Below are positions 36,938-46,131 of a DNA stretch of 64,000 nucleotides, piece after piece. Source of the DNA: an uncultured Lachnospiraceae bacterium (lineage in GTDB: Bacteria; Bacillota; Clostridia; Lachnospirales; Lachnospiraceae); the NCBI GenBank assembly GCA_947626365.1, contig CANQRW010000001.1, positions 1-64,000 of the forward strand, given 5' to 3'. The translations under genes and the position numbers were made by a program. The first letter of the stretch is position 1. The number at the start of each line of letters is the position of its first letter. The notes below the pieces were generated by a model. The model was not told where the DNA came from, made no database searches, and saw nothing but the letters and a program-made list of their open reading frames with translations.

Positions 36938-38197
36938 ATGATAAAAAAAGCAGCCTTCGCCGTGAGCGTTTTTCTTGCGACCATTATAATATACGTTTTT
37001 ACGGAGCTCATTCACTGGGAGGGCAGGCTTTCACTGAGCATTCGAAATTATCTGATGGTTGCGCTGGTAGTGACAGCCAGCGCGGTCATCCATTTATACC
37101 GGAGAAGACATACGGCCGGCAGCTATGGGAGGGAACTGCTTATGGGATACGGCGGCGGCCGTCAGAGAATCGCGTATTTTGATTATCTGCGGGTGTTTGC
37201 CATGATCCTTGTGATTACGCTTCATACGCTTCAGGGTTCCCTGGCCGGTCTTGAGGGAGATGCCGCTGTTTGTCTGTGGAACATCCTGATAGGCCTTTGT
37301 TTTGTCTGCAATCCGCTTTTTGTCATGGTAAGCGGCGCCCTGCTTTTGAACGGCAGGGAGGAACCGCTCCATATATTTTACCGGAAACGGGTTATGCGGG
37401 TACTGGTTCCGATGATCGGTTACTATCTGTTCTACAGTTTTTGGGCAGATGGGCTTTCGGTATTCTATCCTTCAGGGTGGATGAAGCTGATTCAGGAGTT
37501 TACGGCGAATACCAACGTCTTCACGCCGCACTTCTGGCTTGCGTTTGTGATACTGATGTTTTATATCAGCGCTCCGTTTCTGCGGGTGATGGTAAAGAAT
37601 ATGGATGATGCCATGCTTTCCGGTATGGTATTGGTTATTTTTCTGGTGCATGGGATTTTCCTTTATCTGCCCCTGTGGGGAATCAATTTCGCCGGAACCA
37701 CGTGGCTTCTTGGATGGGAATCCGTGGGTCTTGTGGGATACTTCTGCACGACAAAGGCCGCGGAAAGGTACCGCCGGGTGTTCTGGGCAGGAGGAGGCAT
37801 CGCGCTGCTTTCCATGATCTATGTGACAGTTCGAATGGAAGAATACAGCAGTCTGTTTTACAATACATCGCCGGCCGCCATGATACTTGCCTGCGTCTGC
37901 TTTCTGTTTTTCCGGTTCCATGGAAGCGGGCTGTTCGCGAAGGCCCCTGCGCTGCTTATGGTTTTGAGCAAGTACAGTTTTTCCATCCTGCTGATACATT
38001 GGCTTGTTCTGAATTATATCGTCAAACAGGCACTGGGAATTACGTTTGTGCCCCTGGCGGTGTTTTGCACGCTGGCAGTCAGCCTGGCGGCGGCATTTTT
38101 CTATGACAATCTGGTGATCGTGTGCCTGGAGTGGCTTTTTGCGCAGATATTTGATCTGCCCGGGAGAGTGAGAAGGAATGCGCCGGCCGGAAGATAA
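36938..38197 (+). CDS. acyltransferase family (acyltransferase 3) membrane protein
   Basis: 'IAYFDYLRVFAMILVITLHTLQ', multiple TM segments, 'FSILLIHWLVLNYIV'. Confidence 0.85.
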   Translation: MIKKAAFAVSVFLATIIIYVFTELIHWEGRLSLSIRNYLMVALVVTASAVIHLYRRRHTAGSYGRELLMGYGGGRQRIAYFDYLRVFAMILVITLHTLQGSLAGLEGDAAVCLWNILIGLCFVCNPLFVMVSGALLLNGREEPLHIFYRKRVMRVLVPMIGYYLFYSFWADGLSVFYPSGWMKLIQEFTANTNVFTPHFWLAFVILMFYISAPFLRVMVKNMDDAMLSGMVLVIFLVHGIFLYLPLWGINFAGTTWLLGWESVGLVGYFCTTKAAERYRRVFWAGGGIALLSMIYVTVRMEEYSSLFYNTSPAAMILACVCFLFFRFHGSGLFAKAPALLMVLSKYSFSILLIHWLVLNYIVKQALGITFVPLAVFCTLAVSLAAAFFYDNLVIVCLEWLFAQIFDLPGRVRRNAPAGR

Positions 38198-38298
38198 TTT
38201 ACGGGATTGAAAATAGGAACAAAGTGGAATATACTAATCAACAGGAAGAATCTGCGTCCCGAAGCGGAAGATCGGGAGAACACGGAAGGAAAAGACGT

Positions 38299-39309
38299 AT
38301 GAATATTCTCTATGCATGTAAGGACAATTATGCCAGACACCTTGCGGTATCCATGACCTCTCTGTTTGACCGGAACCGGAGGGTAAAAAAGCTTACGGTT
38401 TATGTGATATCCATGGGGATCAGCCGGGAGAGTCAGGAGAAGCTGCATGCCATTGCGGCGCAGTATGGCAGAGAGCTTGTTTTTATTGAGCTTCCGGATG
38501 TGACCCGGTATCTGAGCCATACTGCCGAGGGCGGTTTTGATATCAGCGTGACAGGATGGCTGTTTGCCGGCCGCCTGCTTCCGAAAGAAATAGGCCGTAT
38601 CCTGTATATCGACTGCGACACGGTTATTGCCCAGTCCCTGATGGAATTGTGGAGGACGAATCTGGATGGATACGTGCTGGCTGCGGTTATGGAACCGACG
38701 ATCTATACTGAGGTTAAGAAGAATCTGGGGCTTACCGGACAGGATATCTATATCGACGCGGGTGTTTTGCTGATCGATCTGAAACGCTGGAGGGAGACGG
38801 ATGCCGAAGGGCGTCTTCTGGATTTTTATGAGAAAAAGGAAGGAAAGCTTTTTGCCTGCGATCAGGATATGGTGAACGGAACGCTTCAAAAGGAGATAAA
38901 GACCCTGCCGCCGAAGTACAATTTCTTCCCTAATTATCGTTATTTTTCCTATAAAGATCTGGTTCGCCATATGCCTTCCTATGCCAGAGTGACAGAAGCG
39001 GAATTTAAGGAGGCAAAGCATCATCCGGTTATCATTCACTATGCAGGAGATGAGCGGCCCTGGATTGCAGGCAATATGAACCATTACCGCAAGGCTTATG
39101 AGAAATATCTGGCTATGACCCCGTGGGCCGGTACGCCGAAAGAGAAGGGAAAAGAATTTTACATGATGGCATATCATTTGATGGATTATGCCACGGCAGT
39201 CTGCCCCCCGATCCGGTGGTTTATCAGCGAACATCTGGCCATGCGGATTGTGGCGGCGAGGAACAGGAAGAGATCACATGCAGACAAATCAGAAAAAACC
39301 GCGGATTAA
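38299..39309 (+). CDS. glycosyltransferase family 8 protein
   Basis: 'MNILYACKDNYARHLAVSMTSLFD', 'ILYIDCDTVIAQSLMELW', 'YIDAGVLLIDLKRWRE', 'IHYAGDERPW'. Confidence 0.92.
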   Translation: MNILYACKDNYARHLAVSMTSLFDRNRRVKKLTVYVISMGISRESQEKLHAIAAQYGRELVFIELPDVTRYLSHTAEGGFDISVTGWLFAGRLLPKEIGRILYIDCDTVIAQSLMELWRTNLDGYVLAAVMEPTIYTEVKKNLGLTGQDIYIDAGVLLIDLKRWRETDAEGRLLDFYEKKEGKLFACDQDMVNGTLQKEIKTLPPKYNFFPNYRYFSYKDLVRHMPSYARVTEAEFKEAKHHPVIIHYAGDERPWIAGNMNHYRKAYEKYLAMTPWAGTPKEKGKEFYMMAYHLMDYATAVCPPIRWFISEHLAMRIVAARNRKRSHADKSEKTAD

Positions 39310-40270
39310 GGTATTGCTGGCTGCTTACAATGGCGCGGATTATATTGCGGAGCAGCTGGATTCCATTCTGTCCCAGACGGTACCCGATATAGAGATTCTC
39401 GCATCGGATGACGGCTCGACAGACGGCACCAGAGAAATCCTTCAGAAATATAAGGAAAGATATCCGGAGCGGATCCTGCTGAGACACCATTCCGGGGCGG
39501 CCGGCGGAGAAGGCATGCCGGCGCCGGCCCGGAATTTTTTCTGGCTGCTTTCCCAGGCCGGGGATGCGGATTATCTGATGCTCAGCGATCAGGATGATGT
39601 GTGGCACAGGAGGAAGACAGAGGTTCTCCTTGCGCAGTTTCAAAAGGCGGAGGCGGCACAGCCGATGGTCGTCTTCTCGGATATGGAGGTCGTCGATGCC
39701 GGACTCCATCGGATCGCTCCGAGTTTTCTGGCGTACAGCCGCTGTAATCCGGACAGAACATCCTTCGCCGAAGTCCTTGTGGAGAACCCGGTGACCGGGG
39801 GCGCGCTGATGATGAACCGCAGCATGGCGCGGCTTCTGATTCCGGCACCCGCCGTCTGCTTTATGCATGACTGGTGGATCGCGCTTTGCGCCGCCTGCTT
39901 CGGAAAGATCCTATGTGTGCGGAAACCGCTGTATAAATACCGCCAGCATGAGAGCAATGTGCTGGGAGCGCAGGCGACGGGAAGCCTGGAGGATATGAAG
40001 AAACGGCTGACGCGAGGGGAGCAGGTGGAAGAAAATTACAGAAGAATGTTCGCCCAGGCAGCCGAATTCGGCAGAATCTACGGCAGACAGATGAGCCCAT
40101 ATCAGAGAGGGGTCCTGCGGGCCTTTCTGGCGCTTCCGTTCCAGTCGCCGGCGGGACGGTTCCGCAATATTATGCGGACCCATTTTTATAAAAGCTCCAG
40201 GCTGCAGACACTGGCGCAATGCGTTACGATTCCGTCTGCCGGAGAGTGGGAGAAGGAAAGAAACGTATGA
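39278..40270 (+). CDS. glycosyltransferase family 2 protein
   Basis: 'IKVLLAAYNGADYIAEQLDSILSQTVPDIEILASDDGSTDGT', 'LSDQDDVWHRRKTEV', 'MHDWWIALCAA'. Confidence 0.92.
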   Translation: MQTNQKKPRIKVLLAAYNGADYIAEQLDSILSQTVPDIEILASDDGSTDGTREILQKYKERYPERILLRHHSGAAGGEGMPAPARNFFWLLSQAGDADYLMLSDQDDVWHRRKTEVLLAQFQKAEAAQPMVVFSDMEVVDAGLHRIAPSFLAYSRCNPDRTSFAEVLVENPVTGGALMMNRSMARLLIPAPAVCFMHDWWIALCAACFGKILCVRKPLYKYRQHESNVLGAQATGSLEDMKKRLTRGEQVEENYRRMFAQAAEFGRIYGRQMSPYQRGVLRAFLALPFQSPAGRFRNIMRTHFYKSSRLQTLAQCVTIPSAGEWEKERNV

Positions 40271-41154
40271 ATATTGTCTGTTTGATCTTGAATTATAATG
40301 ACGCGGAGACGACTGCCAAGCTGGTGCGTTCTATTCGAGGGTACCGTTGTTTTAAGCATATTCTTCTGGCGGATAACGCCTCGATGGATGATTCCTTTGA
40401 GATTCTGGGACGGTTGGCAGATGAGAAGGTGACTGTGATCCGCGCGAAAAATAACGGCGGCTACGGGGCCGGGAATAATTTTGGCATCCGCTGGGCCGCG
40501 GAGAGACTGGGAGCGACCCATGTGCTGATTGCCAATCCGGATGTGGAATTTTCTGAGGACTGCGTGAACCGGCTGGCCCAGATATTTCAGTGCCATCCGG
40601 AGGTGGGAGCTGCGGCGCCCCGCATGGAACAGGAGGGCCTTGGAAAGTATGAAAGCGCCTGGCCGCTTCACGGCGTTTGGCGGGAACTGCTGTATATGGG
40701 CCCCGTAAGCCGCCGCCTTTTCCGGAATCAGGTATATTATCCGGTTTCCTATTTTAAAGACAAAAAAGCGGTGAAAGTGGATGTGGTTCATGGTTCCCTG
40801 CTGATGGTAGATACCGCTGCCTTCGCGGCCTGCGGCGGTTACGATGAGAATGTGTTTCTGTACCAGGAAGAGATGATTCTGGGCCGGCGGATGAAGAAGG
40901 CCGGATTTGCCACCGTGCTGCTTCTGACTCAGAGTTATCAGCACCATCATTCTGTTTCCATCAGCAAATCGTTTGCTGCGGAACTGGACCGGCAGCGGCT
41001 GCGGGAAAGAAGCGTGTACTACTATCTGAAGCATTATTTGTCCGCAAAGCCAGGACAGCTGCTTGCGGCGCGTATCTGGTTTTGGGCAATCCGGATGGAG
41101 GTCCGGGTGTTTCGGGCGCTTACGTCCAGGCGATCACAGAGGAGGACCGCATGA
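40267..41154 (+). CDS. glycosyltransferase family 2 protein
   Basis: 'NIVCLILNYNDAETTAKLVRSIRGYRCFKHILLADNASMDDS', 'ANPDVEFSEDCVNRL', 'ENVFLYQEEMILGRRMKKAGF'. Confidence 0.92.
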   Translation: MNIVCLILNYNDAETTAKLVRSIRGYRCFKHILLADNASMDDSFEILGRLADEKVTVIRAKNNGGYGAGNNFGIRWAAERLGATHVLIANPDVEFSEDCVNRLAQIFQCHPEVGAAAPRMEQEGLGKYESAWPLHGVWRELLYMGPVSRRLFRNQVYYPVSYFKDKKAVKVDVVHGSLLMVDTAAFAACGGYDENVFLYQEEMILGRRMKKAGFATVLLLTQSYQHHHSVSISKSFAAELDRQRLRERSVYYYLKHYLSAKPGQLLAARIWFWAIRMEVRVFRALTSRRSQRRTA

Positions 41155-42542
41155 AGAAATATATCCAAAGGATTCTTGAGTCATGGCGCTGCGCGGAGGG
41201 CGGACTTTACTCGACAGAAGAACTTCTCAGCTGGATTCAGGAGCTTAACCGGACAACGACGGTACAAATTAAAGAATGCAGCCTGAATGACAGTTCTTTT
41301 TGGTTTTTTGACGATTACAACGGCGAGGTTCTGAACCGGAAGAGAAGCTTTTTCTCCATTAAGGGGATTCGGCAGTTTGAAGGGGATGAGTTTGTACGGG
41401 AACAGCCGATCATTGTACAGCCGGAGATTGGATATTTGGGGATTCTGTGCAGGGAGATCGGAGGCGTTCTTCATTTCCTGATGCAGGCGAAGACGGAGCC
41501 GGGAAATGTAAACTGTATCCAGATATCGCCCACGCTTCAGGCCACGAAGAGCAATTTCACCCGGGCCCATGGCGGAAAGTTTCCCGCGTATATTGAGTAT
41601 TTTGAGAACGCGTCCAGATACCGGGTGATTTATGATCAGATTCAGTCGGAGCAGGCGGCGCGTTTTTATAAGAAGCGCAACCGGAATATCCTGATCGAGG
41701 TGGATGAGGAGATCGAAGTGCTTCCCAACTATCGGTGGATGACGCTGGGGCAGCTGAAAGAGATGATGCGGATTGACAACCTGGTCAATATGGATACGAG
41801 AACGGTTCTGTCAGGACTGCCTCTGGCTACGTCTGACCTGACAGAGACGGAGAAGGAAGAGCTGGGAGATCTTTTTAGCGACAGGGCGCTTTTCCGCTCT
41901 ATGTTTGAGACCGACATATCGGAGACCCTTCCCGCTATCTGGCAGAGCATCAATAACTGCAAAATGTATCGGGATATCAAGACGGTGATGGTTCCTTTGA
42001 ACCAGCTGGTGGACTGGGAGAATGACGAATGGGGGATCACCTGCAGAAAGCCGGCGGATTTCTCTATCCGCTATTATGATATAGCGATTTCAGGCCGGGA
42101 GGTACAGCACTGGTCGCAGCCTTTGTTCCGGGCGGCCGGGCAGGCGGTGTTGGGATTAATAACCGCGGATATCGGCGGCGCTGCCAGATTTCTGGTAAAG
42201 CCGCGGGTGGAGATCGGATCTTTTGACAAGATAGAGCTGGGGCCAGGCATCCAGCTGGAGCCCAGCCACGGCAGAAGAACGGAGGATTCGGCAGAAGCGC
42301 TCTTCTGGGAGAAGCTGGATGCCGGAAAGGGCGTCCTCTTCGACCATCTGCTGTCGGAGGAAGGCGGCAGATTCTATCATGAGCAGAACCGGAATGTGAT
42401 TCTGAAGATCGACGCCCGGGAACTGAATCCGCTGCCGGAAGGATATTTCTGGGCGGATTACAGAACGCTGAATCATATGATCCAGTCCAATAACTGTGTG
42501 AATATTCAGCTCAGAAATCTGTTGTCATTGCTGGGAATATGA
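41151..42542 (+). CDS. NDP-hexose 2,3-dehydratase family protein (duplicated-domain)
   Basis: two homologous halves: 'QPEIGYLGILCREIGGVLHFLMQAKTEPGNVNCIQISPTLQATKSNF' and 'AVLGLITADIGGAARFLVKPRVEIGSFDKIELGPGIQLEPS'; 'YRWMTLGQLKEMMRIDNLVNMDTRTVLS' / 'YFWADYRTLNHMIQSNNCVNIQLRNLLS'. Confidence 0.88.
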   Translation: MKKYIQRILESWRCAEGGLYSTEELLSWIQELNRTTTVQIKECSLNDSSFWFFDDYNGEVLNRKRSFFSIKGIRQFEGDEFVREQPIIVQPEIGYLGILCREIGGVLHFLMQAKTEPGNVNCIQISPTLQATKSNFTRAHGGKFPAYIEYFENASRYRVIYDQIQSEQAARFYKKRNRNILIEVDEEIEVLPNYRWMTLGQLKEMMRIDNLVNMDTRTVLSGLPLATSDLTETEKEELGDLFSDRALFRSMFETDISETLPAIWQSINNCKMYRDIKTVMVPLNQLVDWENDEWGITCRKPADFSIRYYDIAISGREVQHWSQPLFRAAGQAVLGLITADIGGAARFLVKPRVEIGSFDKIELGPGIQLEPSHGRRTEDSAEALFWEKLDAGKGVLFDHLLSEEGGRFYHEQNRNVILKIDARELNPLPEGYFWADYRTLNHMIQSNNCVNIQLRNLLSLLGI

Positions 42543-42568
42543 ATGGAATAGACGGAAGGGGAAACGTG

Positions 42569-43606
42569 ATGATCAGACTGGGAGTGATATGCCCGTCAGA
42601 GATTGCCTTTCGGCGGTTTATGCCGGCGCTGGCCGGGCTCAGGGAATTCCGGTTTGTGGGAGTGGGCGTCAGCAGCCCCATGGAACGGTTCCATGGGCCG
42701 GCCGCTGATCTGACGGAGCGGCAGAAGGAAGTCCTCGCGGAAGACATGGCCAAGGCAGAGGCGTTTGTGCGTCAGTACGGAGGGAAGGTGTTTGGAAGTT
42801 ACGCTGAGATTGTGGATTCTCCGGATATCGATGCCATTTATATACCGCTTCCGCCGGCGCTGCACTATATGTGGGCGATGCGGGCCATGGAAAAGGGGAA
42901 ACATGTACTGGCGGAAAAACCGGCTGTGCTCACGGGAGATGATGCCGGAAGGCTGATCGAGAAGGCAGGGAAAAACCACCTGGCGCTCCACGAAAACTAT
43001 ATGTTCGTGTTTCATAACCAGCTTGCCGCGATTCACGATTATATAGAGTCCGGACGGCTGGGCGAGGTACGGCTGTATCGGATCGCTTTCGGGTTCCCCA
43101 TGCGCGCGAAGAACGATTTCCGCTACGATCCGGCATTGGGAGGCGGCGCGCTGATCGACTGCGGCGGGTACACGGTGCGGTATGCGTCCATGCTTCTGGG
43201 GGACACGGCGCGTCTGGTGCAGGCGGCGCGAAATCGAATCGATGGGTTTGATGTGGATATGTATGGCTCGGCGGTCATGATGAACGACAGGGGCGTTACC
43301 GCCCATCTGGCCTTTGGTATGGACAACGACTATAAATGCGAGCTGGAGGTCTGGGGAAGCAGGGGAACGCTCCGGACGAACCGGGTTCTCACAGCCCCTG
43401 CCGGCTACGTGCCTCAGATGAGCGTTAGCTTCAACGGCACGGAGGAAAAAATTGAACTGCCCGCCGACGATGCCTTCCGAAAATCGCTGGAGTATTTTCT
43501 GCGATGCATCGGCGATGAGAACGTGAGAGAAGAAGCCTACGGAAGGATTCAGCGTCAGGCGGATTATATCGATGAGTTCTGCCGGCTGTCAGGGACGGCG
43601 CGGTGA
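42569..43606 (+). CDS. Gfo/Idh/MocA family oxidoreductase
   Basis: 'DSPDIDAIYIPLPPALHYMWAMRAMEKGKHVLAEKPAV', 'GGGALIDCGGYTVRYASMLLG'. Confidence 0.9.
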   Translation: MIRLGVICPSEIAFRRFMPALAGLREFRFVGVGVSSPMERFHGPAADLTERQKEVLAEDMAKAEAFVRQYGGKVFGSYAEIVDSPDIDAIYIPLPPALHYMWAMRAMEKGKHVLAEKPAVLTGDDAGRLIEKAGKNHLALHENYMFVFHNQLAAIHDYIESGRLGEVRLYRIAFGFPMRAKNDFRYDPALGGGALIDCGGYTVRYASMLLGDTARLVQAARNRIDGFDVDMYGSAVMMNDRGVTAHLAFGMDNDYKCELEVWGSRGTLRTNRVLTAPAGYVPQMSVSFNGTEEKIELPADDAFRKSLEYFLRCIGDENVREEAYGRIQRQADYIDEFCRLSGTAR

Positions 43607-43651
43607 AAAGGTCCGGCCGGGAAAAGGCCGGGCGCGGGAGGAGGCGCGGAT

Positions 43652-44569
43652 ATGCCCAGAAAACGAATCGCCGTTGTGGGGGCCAACAGTTACATTGCCA
43701 GAAATTTGATTCATCTGCTGCGGCGGCAGCCGGAAACGTACGAGCTTTTTCTGTATGATCTGGGGGAGACGCAGGCGGACGGCTTCGGCCCCTATGTCCG
43801 GACCGATATCCTGCAGGAGGAGTCAGTCAGAAAAATCAATTTCGATTGCGATATCCTCTACCTTTTTGCCGGAAAAACCGGAAGCGCAGACGGATTTCAG
43901 GATTTTGACACATTTTTGAAGGTCAATGAATACGGCCTTTTAAATCTTTTGCGGGAATATGTGAACCGGAAATCCCGGGCGAAGATCGTATTTCCGTCTA
44001 CCCGCCTGGTATATAAGGGGCGGCCCGGGAAGCTGGGTGAGGATGCCGGGAAGGAATTTAAGACAATCTACGCCATGAATAAATTCGCCTGTGAGAACTA
44101 TCTTCAGATGTATCACCGGGTATTTGGCGTACAATACTGTATCTTTCGGATCTGCGTGCCTTACGGAACGCTGACGGCGGGAGCATCCTCCTACGGGACC
44201 GCGGGTTTTATGCTGGGCAGGGCCCGAAAGGGAGAAGCGATATCTCTTTACGGCCGCGGCGAGATGCGCAGGACGCTTACTTATATTGGAGATTTGTGCC
44301 GTTACCTGACGGAAGGCGCGCTCTCAGAACGCTGCAGCAATGACGTCTTCAATATCGGAGGGGAAGATTACAGCCTGAGGGAGATGGCGGAAGCGATTGC
44401 CCGGCAGTTTGGCGTGGGAATTGAGTACCGGGAGTGGCCGGACATCAGTTATCGGATCGAGTCGGGAGATACGGTCTTTGACGCGTCAAAACTGGAAGGA
44501 ATCCTGGGAAAGCGGTATCAGATGACATTTCAGCAGTGGTGCGAGAGTCAGGGGAAAGGCAGCGTCTGA
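43652..44569 (+). CDS. NAD-dependent epimerase/dehydratase
   Basis: 'RIAVVGANSYIARNLIHLL', 'YAMNKFACENYLQMYHRVFGVQYCIFRICVPYG', 'RRTLTYIGDLCRYLTE', 'FNIGGEDYSLREMAEAIA'. Confidence 0.88.
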   Translation: MPRKRIAVVGANSYIARNLIHLLRRQPETYELFLYDLGETQADGFGPYVRTDILQEESVRKINFDCDILYLFAGKTGSADGFQDFDTFLKVNEYGLLNLLREYVNRKSRAKIVFPSTRLVYKGRPGKLGEDAGKEFKTIYAMNKFACENYLQMYHRVFGVQYCIFRICVPYGTLTAGASSYGTAGFMLGRARKGEAISLYGRGEMRRTLTYIGDLCRYLTEGALSERCSNDVFNIGGEDYSLREMAEAIARQFGVGIEYREWPDISYRIESGDTVFDASKLEGILGKRYQMTFQQWCESQGKGSV

Positions 44570-44631
44570 GAAGAACTGCGCATGGAAATCAGAGCGAACA
44601 CGAGGTGACGGAAGTGCCGGCGGACAAAGAG

Positions 44632-46059
44632 ATGAAAAATAAGATCATCAAAGGTCTTTTCTGGAAGATCCTGGAGAACGGAGGAGCCCAGGGTCTTCAG
44701 TTTGTGGTTGCCGTGATTCTGGCCCGGCTTTTGAGCCCGGCGGAGTATGGGCAGGTGGGGATCATTATGATTTTCATCACCATATCCAATGTGATCGTTC
44801 AGAACGGTTTCAGTGTCGCTTTGGTTCAGAAGAAGGATTCTGACGAGACGGATTTTTCATCTGTATTTTATTTCAGCCTGGCTGCGGCCGCAGTTATCTA
44901 TGGGCTTCTCTATCTGGCTGCGCCGGCAATCGGACGGTTCTACGGCAATCCTCTTCTGGGGCAGATTGTCCGGGTGCTGGGGCTGGTGCTGTTTCCGGGC
45001 GCTGTGATTTCCGTCCAGACAGCTTATGTATCCAGAAGGATGGAGTTCCGGGGACTGTTTCTGGCGACGATCTCGGCGGCGGCTGTTTCCGGCATTGTGA
45101 GTATTGCCATGGCGTACACCGGATACGGGGTCTGGGCCATGGTAGGCCAGCAGATGGTCTATTATGGGGCTTTGATGGTCAGTCTGTTTATCCATGTGAG
45201 GTGGAGGCCCCGGCAGGTGTTTTCCCTGAGCAGAGTACAGGGGATGCTGTCATTTGGCTGGAAACTTTTGCTGGCTTCCCTGATCGACACGATTTTTACC
45301 AATCTGTACGGGCTGATCATGGGAAAGATTTACAATGATGCGATGCTGGGGGCGTACAACCGGGGCGAGCAGTTTCCCAGACTGATTACGACCAATTTAA
45401 GCGCGGCGATCCAGGCGGTGCTTCTTCCGGCTTTTTCCTCCCAGCAGGAGGACATAGGCATGGTGAGGAGCATGACAAGCCGGGCAATCCGTACCAGTTC
45501 GTTTCTGGTGCTTCCTATGCTGTTCGGCCTGATTGCGGTGGCGGACACCATGGTGCTGGCGCTTCTCGGGGAAAAATGGCTGATCTGTGTTCCTTATCTG
45601 CGGATCATGTGCGTGGCCTATGCGTTCTATCCGATTCACATCACCAATCTTCAGGCCATTAATGCCGTAGGCCGCAGCGATATTTTCCTCAGACTGGAGA
45701 TAATCAAGAAAATGGTAGGAATCGTCGGCCTGGTCATCGGAATCCGGTACAGTCCGGTTATCCTTGTATCGATCAAAGCTTCCGTCGATTTCCTGTGCGT
45801 GTTTATCAACGCCTGGCCCAATAAGAAGCTTCTTGGATACAGCGTAGGCCGGCAGCTTAGGGATATCGCTTCTTCCATTCTGCTTTCGGCATTTATGTGC
45901 CTGTGTGTATATGGGCTGCAGTTTGTGCTTCCCGGCGGCGTGTGGCTGAAGCTGGGGATTCAGATTCTGGCAGGCGCGGTCATCTATATGGGCCTGGCCT
46001 GGATGTTTAGGATGGAAAGCTTCCGGTATCTGTTGGAGACAATAAGAAACAGAAGATAA
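44632..46059 (+). CDS. lipopolysaccharide biosynthesis protein / Wzx-type flippase (start approximate)
   Basis: 'KGLFWKILENGGAQGLQFVVAVILARLLSPAEYGQVGIIMIFITISNVIVQNGFSVALVQKKD'. Confidence 0.88.
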   Translation: MKNKIIKGLFWKILENGGAQGLQFVVAVILARLLSPAEYGQVGIIMIFITISNVIVQNGFSVALVQKKDSDETDFSSVFYFSLAAAAVIYGLLYLAAPAIGRFYGNPLLGQIVRVLGLVLFPGAVISVQTAYVSRRMEFRGLFLATISAAAVSGIVSIAMAYTGYGVWAMVGQQMVYYGALMVSLFIHVRWRPRQVFSLSRVQGMLSFGWKLLLASLIDTIFTNLYGLIMGKIYNDAMLGAYNRGEQFPRLITTNLSAAIQAVLLPAFSSQQEDIGMVRSMTSRAIRTSSFLVLPMLFGLIAVADTMVLALLGEKWLICVPYLRIMCVAYAFYPIHITNLQAINAVGRSDIFLRLEIIKKMVGIVGLVIGIRYSPVILVSIKASVDFLCVFINAWPNKKLLGYSVGRQLRDIASSILLSAFMCLCVYGLQFVLPGGVWLKLGIQILAGAVIYMGLAWMFRMESFRYLLETIRNRR

Positions 46060-46081
46060 TATAAGACAGAAAACAATAAAA

Positions 46082-46111
46082 CAGGCGCCTGCCCCGTAGG
46101 GTAAGCGCCTG
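46082..46111 (-). terminator. intrinsic terminator between convergent flippase and L,D-transpeptidase genes
   Basis: CAGGCGC (46082-46088)/GCGCCTG (46105-46111), followed on minus strand by T-rich tract. Confidence 0.7.
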
Positions 46112-46131
46112 CTGCTTTACGGCCTGGCAGA

